Source: Parapedobacter sp037190485
GTDB lineage: Bacteria > Bacteroidota > Bacteroidia > Sphingobacteriales > Sphingobacteriaceae
Reading direction: 5' to 3'
Length of the DNA stretch: 64,000 bases
NCBI GenBank assembly: GCA_037190485.1
Contig: JBBCJB010000016.1
Span: 1 to 64,000 of the forward strand
Under the pieces are notes generated by a model. It saw nothing but the letters and a program-made list of their open reading frames with translations. It had not been told where the DNA came from and searched no databases. Position numbers and translations under genes: made by a program. This document shows, piece after piece, positions 28,325-36,831 of the stretch. Each line of letters starts with the position of its first letter. Within the stretch, counting starts at the first letter, position 1.

Positions 28325-29770
28325 GTGAACAGCCAGTGGACTAATTTGCTGTTTGGTCTAGGCAGGCTTGTATTGCCGATGCTTTTCAGCGTTATGTGCA
28401 TGGCGCAAAGCGCCGTTGAAAACGACAAGATATCCGCGTCGCAAGGCATCAGCGCTCCGCTGTTGTTCCGCGTCATGGACGACGGTTTGCCGCCGGTAAT
28501 GGCAAGCGCGTGTCTTGAAGGCAAAGATTATACCCCACGCAATGGACTGCCTGATTTTTTCAACAGAATAGCGCTAGCCAATCAGAAAGTCGTGGTCGCG
28601 TTTATCGGCGGAAGTATAACGCAGAGCGATCACGGGTATCGGATGCAGACGGCTAAGTATTTGGAAACAGCTTATCCGAATATCCGCTTCAAATGGGTGA
28701 ATGCGGGCATATCCGGCACCGGGACCGACTTAGGCGCTTTCCGTCTGCGCGAACACGTGCTTAGCCAACAGCCAGATCTGGTCTTTATCGAATTTGCCGT
28801 TAACGGTGCCTATCAGCCGGGTATGGAAGGGATGGTCAGGCAAGTCATCAGGCACAACCCGAAAATCGATATCTGCCTACTCTACACCGCATTGGCTGCA
28901 GACCTAGCGCTGTATCAAGAAGGAAAGGTGCCGTCGCGCATCGCCGGCCTGGAACGGATCGCTGAACACTATGGGCTGCCTTCCATACATCTCGGGCACA
29001 GACCTGCACACTTGGTGTCAGCTGGAAGCTTGGTCTGGCGAGGCGAAAACAGCCATGGAAAAGATCGCGTGGCTGTTTTTTCTTCAGATGGAATACATCC
29101 GTTGCCGCAAGGGGGCAATCTATACGCAGGCATTGTTGCCGGCAGTTTGGAACGGATGAAGACGGTGGAGTCTCCGGCCAAACACCGGTTACCGGAACCC
29201 TTGGTATGTGGCAAATGGGAGCTGGCGGACATGTACTTTCCAAGCCATATTGGAACGCATGACAGGGGATGGCATCCGCTGCGAACAAACGGGTCGCAAC
29301 TGGATCGGTTCAATGGATGGTTCGATACGTTGTTGGTTGCCGAGAACGCTGGGGCGCGATACACGTTCCATTTCGAAGGGGATATGTTCGGCCTTTTCGA
29401 TATTGGAGGGCCGGAGGTTGGCCAGCTAAATATTTGGGTGGACGATTCGCTGGTTTCGTTGATTCCATTCGAAACCGATAGCCGAATCCACGCGGCCGAC
29501 CTGATCGGAAGTGCACATATACCGCTGAATCGGTTCAACAGGTTCTGCAATAACCGATATCGGGGCCAGTATGAAGTGATAGCAGTACCGTTTGGTTACC
29601 ATAAGGTAATGTTAGAAATCTCGTCGGATCGTGCGGATAAAAGGGCGATTTTGGGCCCGAACCAATGGGAAGATATCACAGGGAATCCTGAGAAATACGA
29701 CAGAACGACGGTTTATTTAGGCCGGATACTATTGCGGGGAAGGCCTATCGCAAAGCCAAGGAATAAGTAA
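28325..29770 (+). CDS. Secreted SGNH/GDSL hydrolase-like protein
   Basis: A 481-residue protein in canonical order: block I AFIGGSITQ near residue 93, block II WVNAGISGTGTDLG, block III FIEFAVNGAY, and block V SSDGIHPLPQGG. Block III has N but glycine where most relatives have aspartate (xxND); Ser, Gly, Asn, Asp and His of the active site otherwise appear present. A second domain (about 300-475) is beta-rich and may bind carbohydrate. A GTG at 28325 follows the previous stop by 10 bp with AGGTG upstream and yields a normal signal peptide (NLLFGLGRLVLPMLFSVMCM before AQS); an ATG at 28292 overlapping the previous gene is the alternative. Likely a carbohydrate esterase; substrate unknown. Confidence 0.78.
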   Translation: MNSQWTNLLFGLGRLVLPMLFSVMCMAQSAVENDKISASQGISAPLLFRVMDDGLPPVMASACLEGKDYTPRNGLPDFFNRIALANQKVVVAFIGGSITQSDHGYRMQTAKYLETAYPNIRFKWVNAGISGTGTDLGAFRLREHVLSQQPDLVFIEFAVNGAYQPGMEGMVRQVIRHNPKIDICLLYTALAADLALYQEGKVPSRIAGLERIAEHYGLPSIHLGHRPAHLVSAGSLVWRGENSHGKDRVAVFSSDGIHPLPQGGNLYAGIVAGSLERMKTVESPAKHRLPEPLVCGKWELADMYFPSHIGTHDRGWHPLRTNGSQLDRFNGWFDTLLVAENAGARYTFHFEGDMFGLFDIGGPEVGQLNIWVDDSLVSLIPFETDSRIHAADLIGSAHIPLNRFNRFCNNRYRGQYEVIAVPFGYHKVMLEISSDRADKRAILGPNQWEDITGNPEKYDRTTVYLGRILLRGRPIAKPRNK

Positions 29771-29818
29771 GCGCAATGCATTAGCGCGTTATTGCATGCT
29801 ATATAGAAACGGGTATTT

Positions 29819-32116
29819 ATGAAGTTACAAGAAGGGTTTAAGGAAGAGGGAAGAAAGCGATATATCGAATACATCCAAGCCGACTTCATCATCACCGGCG
29901 GTGGCCTATCCGGTGTCTGTGCGGCCATCACGGCGGCACGCCAAGGATTGCAGGTCGTGCTGGTGCAGGATCGCCCCGTGCTGGGGGGAAACGCCTCTAG
30001 CGAGGTACGCCTATGGGTACTGGGTGCCACTTCGCACATGGGCAACAATAACCGGTGGAGTAGGGAGGGAGGGGTAATCGATGAGTTGCTCGTAGAGAAC
30101 ATGTACCGGAATCCTGAGGGCAATCCAATCATCTTCGACATGATCCTGCTCGATAAAGTGGCCAGCGAACCGAACATCACCTTGTTGCTGAACACCGCCG
30201 TGTACGAGGTAATGAAGTCAGGAGCCGATATCATCAGCGGGTTGAAGGCGTTCTGCAGCCAGAACTCCACGGAGTACCTGCTGGAGGCGCCGCTTTTTTG
30301 CGACGCGTCTGGCGATGGGATTGTGGGCTTCCTGGCGGGCGCGGCCTTCCGGATGGGTGCCGAAAGCCGTGAGGAGTTTGATGAGCCGATGGCACCCGAC
30401 GCGGCGTACGGCGAACTGCTGGGGCATTCCCTGTATTTCTACAGCAAGGATACCGGCAAGCCCGTACAGTTCACCGCGCCCTCGTTCGCCTTGGATGTAT
30501 CCAAGGAAATCCCACGCTTCCGCAATTTCAAGGCCAATGAGCATGGTTGCCAGTTGTGGTGGGTGGAGCACGGGGGCAGGCTGGATACGGTACACGATAC
30601 CGAGCGCATCAAATGGGAATTATGGAAGGTCGTTTACGGAATCTGGGATTACATCAAGAATTCGGGTGAATTCCCGGAGGCGGAGACCATGACGCTGGAA
30701 TGGGTGGGCATGATACCCGGTAAACGGGAAAGCCGCCGCTTCGAGGGCGACTACATGCTCTCTCAACGCGACCTGATCGAGCAGCGTACCCATCCCGACG
30801 CCGTGGCTTATGGGGGATGGTCCATCGACCTACACCCTGCCGACGGGGTTTTCAGCGACCAGCAGCCCTGCAACCAATGGCATAGCAAAGGGATTTTCCA
30901 GATACCGTACCGATGCCTGTACAGTAAGAATATTAACAACCTGTTCCTCGCCGGTAGGATCATCAGTTCGAGCCACGTGGCTTTTGGGGCTACCCGGGTG
31001 ATGGCAACCAGCGCCTACACCGGACAAGCGGTAGCGGTCGCCGCGGCGATGTGCAGGGACAAAAGTAGCTTGCCGAGGGATTTAGGTGCCCATGGACGTA
31101 TAGCCGAGCTTCAAAACGCGTTGATACGGACAGGGCACTACATTCCTGGTGTCCAGCTTCAGGATGATTCGGATTTGGCCCAAACAGCTACGTTAACCGC
31201 TTCCAGTGAACTCGCTTTGGCGGGTATCGGTACGGATGATGGCGATGTGCAATGGAAACCGTTGGATATATCAGCCGCGCAGCTGATACCGCTTCCCGCC
31301 GGAAGGATTCCGGTGTTCCGTTTGCCGGTGCAGGCCGATCACGAAACCCGATTGCAGGTGGAGCTACGAGCCAGTAGCCGGCAAGGAGGTTTTACGCCCG
31401 ACACGGTATTGGCGGAAAGGTCGATAGCTATCGCAGTCGGCGAAGCCGAGTTGGTGCTCGACTTCGACGTAGCGTTGGTGGATGCGCAATACGTATTCCT
31501 GACGTTCCTGAAGAACCCTTCGGTGCGGTTGCCCTACAGCGAGCGGCGGGTTACCGGTTTGCTAACGGTATTCAATGGCGTGAATAAAAAGGTTTCCAAC
31601 AATGGGCGCCAGCGCCCACCCGCCGATTCCGGTGTGGACGATTTCGAGTTCTGGTGCCCGCAGCGGCGTCCGGAGGGACAGAACATCGCCTTGCGCCTTT
31701 CCGATCCGATAAGCCTTTTCTGTGCGGAGAACCTGCGGAACGGGATAGAGCGGCCCGTAAGCCATCCGAATGCCTGGGTGGCCGATCCGTTCGATGAGAA
31801 TCCGCATGTTCGCTTGTCATGGAACGTACCGCAATGGATTGCCCGGGTCGAATTGGCTTTTGATACCGATTTCGACCATGCGATGGAATCCGTGCTGATG
31901 ACACATCCCGAGCGGGTAATGCCATTTTGTGTAAGCAACTACCGGATCGAAGACGCTGCAGGAAATACCGTTTACCAAAAAGAAGGCAATTACCAAACGC
32001 GGAATGTGATTACCTTTGACCAACCGTTGCAAACCGGCAGACTGACCATCTTTGTGGAACATCCGTCGAAAGACGTGCCTGCAGCGCTATTCGCGATTCG
32101 GTGTTACGCGGATTAG
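29819..32116 (+). CDS. FAD-dependent oxidoreductase, cytosolic, with C-terminal beta-domain
   Basis: A 765-residue FAD_oxidored-family protein without signal peptide. The FAD motif is ADFIITGGGLSGVCAAITAA (near residue 20) followed by RPVLGGNASSEVRLWVLGAT; family C-terminal block is NINNLFLAGRIISSSHVAFG with RVMATSAYTGQAVAVAAAM, ending near residue 415. The remaining 350 residues are an extra region with beta-rich character (ETRLQVELRASSRQGGFTPD, RLTIFVEHPSKDVPAALFAI), function unknown. It is followed 81 bp later by a sodium:solute symporter gene, so I infer that it oxidises or dehydrogenates a small molecule brought in by that symporter. Base composition is more GC-rich than the genes just upstream. 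Confidence 0.83.
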   Translation: MKLQEGFKEEGRKRYIEYIQADFIITGGGLSGVCAAITAARQGLQVVLVQDRPVLGGNASSEVRLWVLGATSHMGNNNRWSREGGVIDELLVENMYRNPEGNPIIFDMILLDKVASEPNITLLLNTAVYEVMKSGADIISGLKAFCSQNSTEYLLEAPLFCDASGDGIVGFLAGAAFRMGAESREEFDEPMAPDAAYGELLGHSLYFYSKDTGKPVQFTAPSFALDVSKEIPRFRNFKANEHGCQLWWVEHGGRLDTVHDTERIKWELWKVVYGIWDYIKNSGEFPEAETMTLEWVGMIPGKRESRRFEGDYMLSQRDLIEQRTHPDAVAYGGWSIDLHPADGVFSDQQPCNQWHSKGIFQIPYRCLYSKNINNLFLAGRIISSSHVAFGATRVMATSAYTGQAVAVAAAMCRDKSSLPRDLGAHGRIAELQNALIRTGHYIPGVQLQDDSDLAQTATLTASSELALAGIGTDDGDVQWKPLDISAAQLIPLPAGRIPVFRLPVQADHETRLQVELRASSRQGGFTPDTVLAERSIAIAVGEAELVLDFDVALVDAQYVFLTFLKNPSVRLPYSERRVTGLLTVFNGVNKKVSNNGRQRPPADSGVDDFEFWCPQRRPEGQNIALRLSDPISLFCAENLRNGIERPVSHPNAWVADPFDENPHVRLSWNVPQWIARVELAFDTDFDHAMESVLMTHPERVMPFCVSNYRIEDAAGNTVYQKEGNYQTRNVITFDQPLQTGRLTIFVEHPSKDVPAALFAIRCYAD

Positions 32117-32161
32117 GATTGCGGCATTAAAATAGAATAAGATAAGACAATTAAAAGAAGC

Positions 32162-32196
32162 TGAAAGCCGATGGCCGACAGCCGATAGCTGACAAG
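32162..32196 (+). repeat. Degenerate 7-bp tandem repeat upstream of the symporter gene
   Basis: Five heptads stand in a row: TGAAAGC, CGATGGC, CGACAGC, CGATAGC, TGACAAG (consensus about CGAtaGC), ending one base before the ATG at 32198. The array fills the position of a ribosome binding site. Its origin is unclear; it might be a short dispersed repeat that expanded here. Confidence 0.6.
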
Positions 32197-32197
32197 A

Positions 32198-33853
32198 ATG
32201 ACTACACTCGACTACTGGGTAATTGCCATATTTTCCATCGGTATCTTGGTTGCCGGGCTTTCCATGAGTGATCGGAAGGCCAACATGCAATCGTATTTCG
32301 GGGCCAGTGGAGCGCTGCCTTGGTGGATGAGCGGCCTCTCGCTGTACATGGGTTTTTTCTCGGCGGGCACGTTCGTGGTATGGGGTGCCATCGCCTACGA
32401 ACAGGGGTGGGTGGCCGTGACCATCCAGTGGACCATGGCCATCGCGGGTTTCCTGATCGGCCGGTTCATCGCGCCGCGCTGGCGGCAGACCGGGGTGCTT
32501 ACCGCCGCTGAATTCATGCAGCAGCGGTTCGGCAGCGGTGTGCATAAGTTCTATACCTACGTCTTCCTGTTGATGAGCTTCGCCTACAACGGCGCGTTCC
32601 TGTACCCGGTGGCCAAGCTGGTCAACGTGTCGACTGGGTTGCCGGCGCACTACGCCATCATGCTCTTCGGCCTGATGGCCGTGCTGTATACCACCTCGGG
32701 AGGCCTGTGGGCGGTGATCGTGACCAACGTGCTCCAGTTCGTGGTGCTCACGGCGGCCGTGCTCATCGTGGTGCCGCTGGCTTTCGAACGGATAGGAGGG
32801 GTTTCCACCTTTATCGAGGTCGCACCGGAAGGTTTTTTCAACCTGACGGGAGGCGGGTACACGGTCTGGTTCATGGTTGCCTTCGGCTTTTACAACATGG
32901 TGTTCATCGGGGGCAACTGGGCCTACGTGCAGCGGTATACGAGCGTGCCGACGAAACGCGAGGCAAGGAAAGTGGGCAACCTGTTCGGATGGCTGTACCT
33001 GGTCAGCCCGGTCATCTGGATGCTGCCGCCGATGCTTTACCGGATGGTGAACGTGGACTTGGCGGGCATGGAGAACGAAGGGGCTTACTTGATGATGTGC
33101 AAGGAGGTGTTGCCAGCGGGCATCATGGGATTGATGATCACGGGGATGATCTTCGCCACCACGGATTCGGTGAATGCGTCGCTCAACGTATCGTCGGCGG
33201 TGTTCACCAACGATGTGTACAAGCGGCTGTATCCGAAGGCTTCGAACGGCTCGTTGATGTGGGTAGCGCGGCTTTCCACGCTGGCGTTCGGGGTCGTTAC
33301 CGTGGGGGTGGCCTTGCTGGTTCCTGCAATGGGCGGGATCGTGGAGGTAGTGCTGAGCATAGGCGCGCTGACGGGCGTTCCGTTGTACGGTCCTGCGGTG
33401 TGGGCGCTGTTTTCGAAACGGCAGACATCGTTTTCGATATTGTTCACGACCATTGCCAGCCTCGCTGTGAACGTATTCTTCAAGTTCGTTTCACCGGGTT
33501 TGCTTGATATCGCGTTGGACAGGATGGGTGAAACGGTCTTGGGCGTATCGCTTCCGATTGTGCTGCTGGCCGTTTTCGAGGTGGTGTATCGGAAGACACC
33601 GTATCGCGTGGTAGACGTGGATTCGATGGTGCCTGCCGAGGTTGCCAGCGAACAAGCGCATGGCGAACGGCAAAGCAGGTTGGCGATTAAAACGGTTGGC
33701 TACGCATTGCTTGGCGTGGGATTGATGATCTTGGTGCTGGGTTTGTTGGCTTCGCATGGGCAGGCATCGGTCATCGTCATTTCGTTGTCTATCGTGCTTT
33801 TGGGCACCGGACTATGCTGGTTTCCGCGCAGATCGAAGGCGAACGGTCGATGA
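32198..33853 (+). CDS. Sodium:solute symporter (SSS family)
   Basis: A 551-residue inner-membrane protein with about 13 predicted helices. It starts DYWVIAIFSIGILVAGLSMS and then has the SSS-type MQSYFGASGALPWWMSGLSL and the long helix pattern through MFATTDS-like segment GMIFATTDSVNASLNVSSAV, which corresponds to the conserved sodium-site helix 8. Family members import sugars, myo-inositol, sialic acid or organic acids with Na+. Its position behind the cytosolic FAD oxidoreductase and at the end of the GntR locus suggests uptake of the monosaccharide or derivative released in the periplasm. The specific substrate is unknown. Confidence 0.9.
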   Translation: MTTLDYWVIAIFSIGILVAGLSMSDRKANMQSYFGASGALPWWMSGLSLYMGFFSAGTFVVWGAIAYEQGWVAVTIQWTMAIAGFLIGRFIAPRWRQTGVLTAAEFMQQRFGSGVHKFYTYVFLLMSFAYNGAFLYPVAKLVNVSTGLPAHYAIMLFGLMAVLYTTSGGLWAVIVTNVLQFVVLTAAVLIVVPLAFERIGGVSTFIEVAPEGFFNLTGGGYTVWFMVAFGFYNMVFIGGNWAYVQRYTSVPTKREARKVGNLFGWLYLVSPVIWMLPPMLYRMVNVDLAGMENEGAYLMMCKEVLPAGIMGLMITGMIFATTDSVNASLNVSSAVFTNDVYKRLYPKASNGSLMWVARLSTLAFGVVTVGVALLVPAMGGIVEVVLSIGALTGVPLYGPAVWALFSKRQTSFSILFTTIASLAVNVFFKFVSPGLLDIALDRMGETVLGVSLPIVLLAVFEVVYRKTPYRVVDVDSMVPAEVASEQAHGERQSRLAIKTVGYALLGVGLMILVLGLLASHGQASVIVISLSIVLLGTGLCWFPRRSKANGR

Positions 33854-33908
33854 AGCGTTTCCAATTCCCGCCAAAATTTGCTATCATTACGCCAAAATAA
33901 AACAAGTT

Positions 33909-34409
33909 ATGGCAACAATCACGTTTAAAGGAACCGAAGTACATACCACGGGGTCGCTACCGGCCGTGGGTAGCCAAGCGCCCGATTTCAAATTGACGGC
34001 CGGAAATCTTTCCGACAAGTCGTTGGCCGATTACGCAGGCAAACGGGTTATCCTGAATATTTTCCCGAGCATCGACACGGGTACGTGCGCGGCATCGGTA
34101 CGGGCGTTCAACCAAAAGGCAGCAGGCTTGGACAATACGGTGGTGCTTTGCATCTCCCGCGATTTGCCTTTTGCCCAGGGAAGATTCTGCGCGGCCGAAG
34201 GCATCAGCAACGTGGAAACGCTTTCGGAATACAAAGACAGCGGCTTTTCGGACGCGTACCAACTCCGGGTGGCCGACGGTCCATTGGCGGGCCTATTGAG
34301 TCGCGCGGTGGTCGTCGTCGATGAACAGGGCAAGGTTGCGTATACCGAGCAAGTGGCCGAAATCGCCGATGAACCCGACTACGAAAAGGCCATCGCGGCG
34401 TTGAGCTAA
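33909..34409 (+). CDS. tpx: Thiol peroxidase (Tpx, atypical 2-Cys peroxiredoxin)
   Basis: A 166-residue peroxiredoxin that reduces hydrogen and lipid peroxides using thioredoxin. The peroxidatic cysteine is Cys60 in FPSIDTGTCAASVRAF and the resolving cysteine Cys94 in LPFAQGRFCAAEG, the Tpx arrangement; length is the usual 165-168. The ATG at 33909 (MATITFKGTEVHTTGSLPAV) is the standard N-terminus of the family. The gene converges on pgi, and the two stop codons share bases (overlap of 4 bp), so the transcripts overlap. No clear link with the sugar loci. Confidence 0.95.
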   Translation: MATITFKGTEVHTTGSLPAVGSQAPDFKLTAGNLSDKSLADYAGKRVILNIFPSIDTGTCAASVRAFNQKAAGLDNTVVLCISRDLPFAQGRFCAAEGISNVETLSEYKDSGFSDAYQLRVADGPLAGLLSRAVVVVDEQGKVAYTEQVAEIADEPDYEKAIAALS

Positions 34410-36058
34410 CCCTTACGCCATTCCTTATATTGATTGATCAATCCATTGGTCGACGCATCATGGCTCGTGATGGGTTCATCGTTGCGCAATTCGGGTAGAA
34501 TCTTGCCAGCCAATTGCTTGCCGAGTTCTACACCCCATTGGTCGAAGCTGAAGATGTTCCAGATAACCCCTTGCGTGAATATCTTGTGTTCGTAGAGCGC
34601 GATCAATGCGCCTAGTGTATAGGGCGTGATTTTCTTGATCAGGAAAGAATTGCTCGGGCGATTGCCTTCGAATACCTTGAAGGGGGTAATCCGTTCGATT
34701 TCTTCGTCGGTTTTTCCGGCGGTCTTCAGTTCGGCAATGACGTCATCTTCCTCCTTGCCGTTCATTAAGGCCTCGGTTTGCGCAAAGAAATTGGAAAGCA
34801 ATAAGGTGTGATGCTCGCCGATGGGGTTGTGCGTTTGTGCAGGGGCGATGAAATCGCAAGGAATCAGTTTCGTGCCTTGGTGGATGAGTTGGTAGAAGGC
34901 GTGTTGACCGTTGGTGCCCGGCTCGCCCCAAATGATCGGGCCGGTTTCGTAATCAACCGGCTTTCCATCGCGATCCACGTATTTGCCGTTGCTTTCCATG
35001 TCGCCCTGTTGGAAGTAGGCCGCGAAACGGTGCATGTATTGGTCGTAAGGGAGGATGGCCTGGGTTTCGGCATCAAAGAAATTATTGTACCAGACGCCCA
35101 ATAGCGCCATGGTCACCGGGATGTTTTCTTCTAATGGCGTTTGCCGGAAATGCTCGTCGGCAGCGCGGGCACCGGCCAAAAGCTGTTCGAAGTTTTCAAA
35201 ACCGATGCTGAGCACGATGGATAGCCCGATGGCGCTCCACAACGAGTACCTACCGCCTACCCAGTCCCAGAATTCGAACATGTTGTCGGTGTCGATGCCG
35301 AATTCGGCTACCGCCTTGCCATTGGTGGAAAGTGCGGCGAAATGCTTGGCGACGTCGGCCACAGATGCGCCTGAATCCAAAAACCATTGACGTGCGCTAT
35401 GGGCATTGGCCATGGTTTCCTGCGTGGTGAACGTTTTCGACGCGATGAGGAAAAGGGTTGTTTCGGGATTGACGCGTTTCAGCGTTTCGGCGATGTGTGT
35501 ACCATCGACATTCGATACGAAGTGGACGTTCAGGTGATTCTTGTAAGGTCTGAGGGCTTCCGTGACCATGACTGGGCCCAAGTCGGAGCCGCCAATGCCG
35601 ATGTTGACGATGTCGGTGATGGCTTGGCCGGTATGTCCTTTCCAGCCGCCTGAAATGACCTGGTCGGCAAACGCGCGCATTTTGGCCAATACGGCGTGCA
35701 CCTCGGGTGCGACGTCCTGTCCGTCCACGATAACCGGCTGGTCGGGGCGTCCGCGAAGCGCGGTATGCAAAACTGCCCGGCCTTCGGTCTCATTGATGGC
35801 TTCGCCCCCGAACATGGCGTCAATCGCTTCAGGAACGCTACACTCCCGTGCCAATTGAACGAGTAGGGCCTTAGTGGTGTCGTCTATCCGGTTTTTGGAA
35901 TAGTCAAACAGGATGTCCTCGAACGTGATGGAATACCGCTCGAAACGGTCGGCGTCTAGTGCGAACAGTTCGCGGAGGTGCTTCGGTGCGATATCGATAT
36001 AATGATTGCTGAGGTAACTGTAAGCCTGTGTTTTGGTGAAGTTGGTACGGGGTAGCAT
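34406..36058 (-). CDS. pgi: Glucose-6-phosphate isomerase
   Basis: A 550-residue cytosolic enzyme interconverting glucose-6-phosphate and fructose-6-phosphate in glycolysis. Signatures: DIVNIGIGGSDLGPVMVTEA, FLIASKTFTTQETMANA, GGRYSLWSAIGLSI, GEPGTNGQHAFYQLIHQGTK with the catalytic His, and the family signature NRPSNSFLIKKITPYTLGAL. The length equals that of the long bacterial type (about 550). The start at 36058 (MLPRTNFTKTQAYSYLSNHY) matches family N-termini; upstream in-frame sequence is not protein-like. Convergent with tpx and divergent from the gene at 36167. Confidence 0.97.
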   Translation of the reverse strand: MLPRTNFTKTQAYSYLSNHYIDIAPKHLRELFALDADRFERYSITFEDILFDYSKNRIDDTTKALLVQLARECSVPEAIDAMFGGEAINETEGRAVLHTALRGRPDQPVIVDGQDVAPEVHAVLAKMRAFADQVISGGWKGHTGQAITDIVNIGIGGSDLGPVMVTEALRPYKNHLNVHFVSNVDGTHIAETLKRVNPETTLFLIASKTFTTQETMANAHSARQWFLDSGASVADVAKHFAALSTNGKAVAEFGIDTDNMFEFWDWVGGRYSLWSAIGLSIVLSIGFENFEQLLAGARAADEHFRQTPLEENIPVTMALLGVWYNNFFDAETQAILPYDQYMHRFAAYFQQGDMESNGKYVDRDGKPVDYETGPIIWGEPGTNGQHAFYQLIHQGTKLIPCDFIAPAQTHNPIGEHHTLLLSNFFAQTEALMNGKEEDDVIAELKTAGKTDEEIERITPFKVFEGNRPSNSFLIKKITPYTLGALIALYEHKIFTQGVIWNIFSFDQWGVELGKQLAGKILPELRNDEPITSHDASTNGLINQYKEWRKG

Positions 36059-36166
36059 AATCAGTATTTTTGTTTTGGCGAAATTAAGCTTTTTATGCCA
36101 ATATGCCCATGATTCTGAAATTGGATTTCGTTTTAGACAATAAAAGCCGTATAATCGTGTTTTTAA

Positions 36167-36811
36167 ATGGTGAAAAACAAAGACAGAAACAGCCAATCGG
36201 ACATGAGAAACGTTACATTGCTAGCTATCGCGCTTATGGTATTTTCCTTCGGAACCCTTGTCGCCCAGACCACAACGAGACGGGAACCGCCAAAAGGTTC
36301 GCTCACCAGCGGGACGATCGATAGCCAGTTTATTTATATTTATGCAATTTCGAAGACCCAGGATGGCATCGAGCACGTCCGCCAAGCCAATCTGGACTTG
36401 CTCCGCAAAAACGTGGCCGACACCATCCGGATGTTGAACAGGCAAATCGTCGACCTGAAAGCCAAGGATGATGGACAGCAGGCTTCGGTAGACGCGATGG
36501 CCGATTCGCTTGTGCAGGTGAGGAATGACCTTCAAGTGACGCAACGGGAAAAGGATAGCTTTTCCTTTATCGGCATTCCGTTGCAAAAGGGAACGTACAG
36601 CCTCATGATGTGGGGCATTGTCGTGCTGTTGGCCTTGGCGTTGGTCTTTTATATTTACCGGCATAACCAAAGCCAGGTCGTAACAACAGATACCAAAAAG
36701 GCCATCGAGGAACTACAAGCGGACTTTGACCAACATCGCAAGAAGTCCATGGAAAAAGAACAGAAACTCATGCGGCAGTTACAGGATGAAATCAATAAGC
36801 GATTGGGATAA
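36167..36811 (+). CDS. Exported or membrane-anchored coiled-coil protein of unknown function
   Basis: A 214-residue protein with an N-terminal signal-like helix (LLAIALMVFSFGTLVAQTTT), a charged alpha-helical region of about 80 residues rich in K, D, Q and R (LRKNVADTIRMLNRQIVDLK), a strong membrane helix (YSLMMWGIVVLLALALVFYI, about 145-165), and a second charged coiled-coil tail ending KLMRQLQDEINKRLG. The layout resembles small membrane proteins found near housekeeping genes of Sphingobacteriales, annotated as hypothetical. Start may also be ATG 36203 (MRNVTLLAIALMV), which gives a neater signal peptide. Convergent with the LacI gene, 20 bp apart. Function unknown. Confidence 0.7.
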   Translation: MVKNKDRNSQSDMRNVTLLAIALMVFSFGTLVAQTTTRREPPKGSLTSGTIDSQFIYIYAISKTQDGIEHVRQANLDLLRKNVADTIRMLNRQIVDLKAKDDGQQASVDAMADSLVQVRNDLQVTQREKDSFSFIGIPLQKGTYSLMMWGIVVLLALALVFYIYRHNQSQVVTTDTKKAIEELQADFDQHRKKSMEKEQKLMRQLQDEINKRLG

Positions 36812-36831
36812 CGATCTTAGGCAATCCGTTT

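Noticed and set aside
29771..29818. GCAATGCATTAGCGCGTTATTGCATGC as a hairpin terminator
   Set aside because: The arms pair only partly and no T-run follows; the gap is short and the next gene starts at once.
32707..33507. Second long plus-strand frame inside the symporter gene
   Set aside because: It is biased to Gly, Arg and His, with no recognisable domain, and lies fully within the SSS symporter gene.
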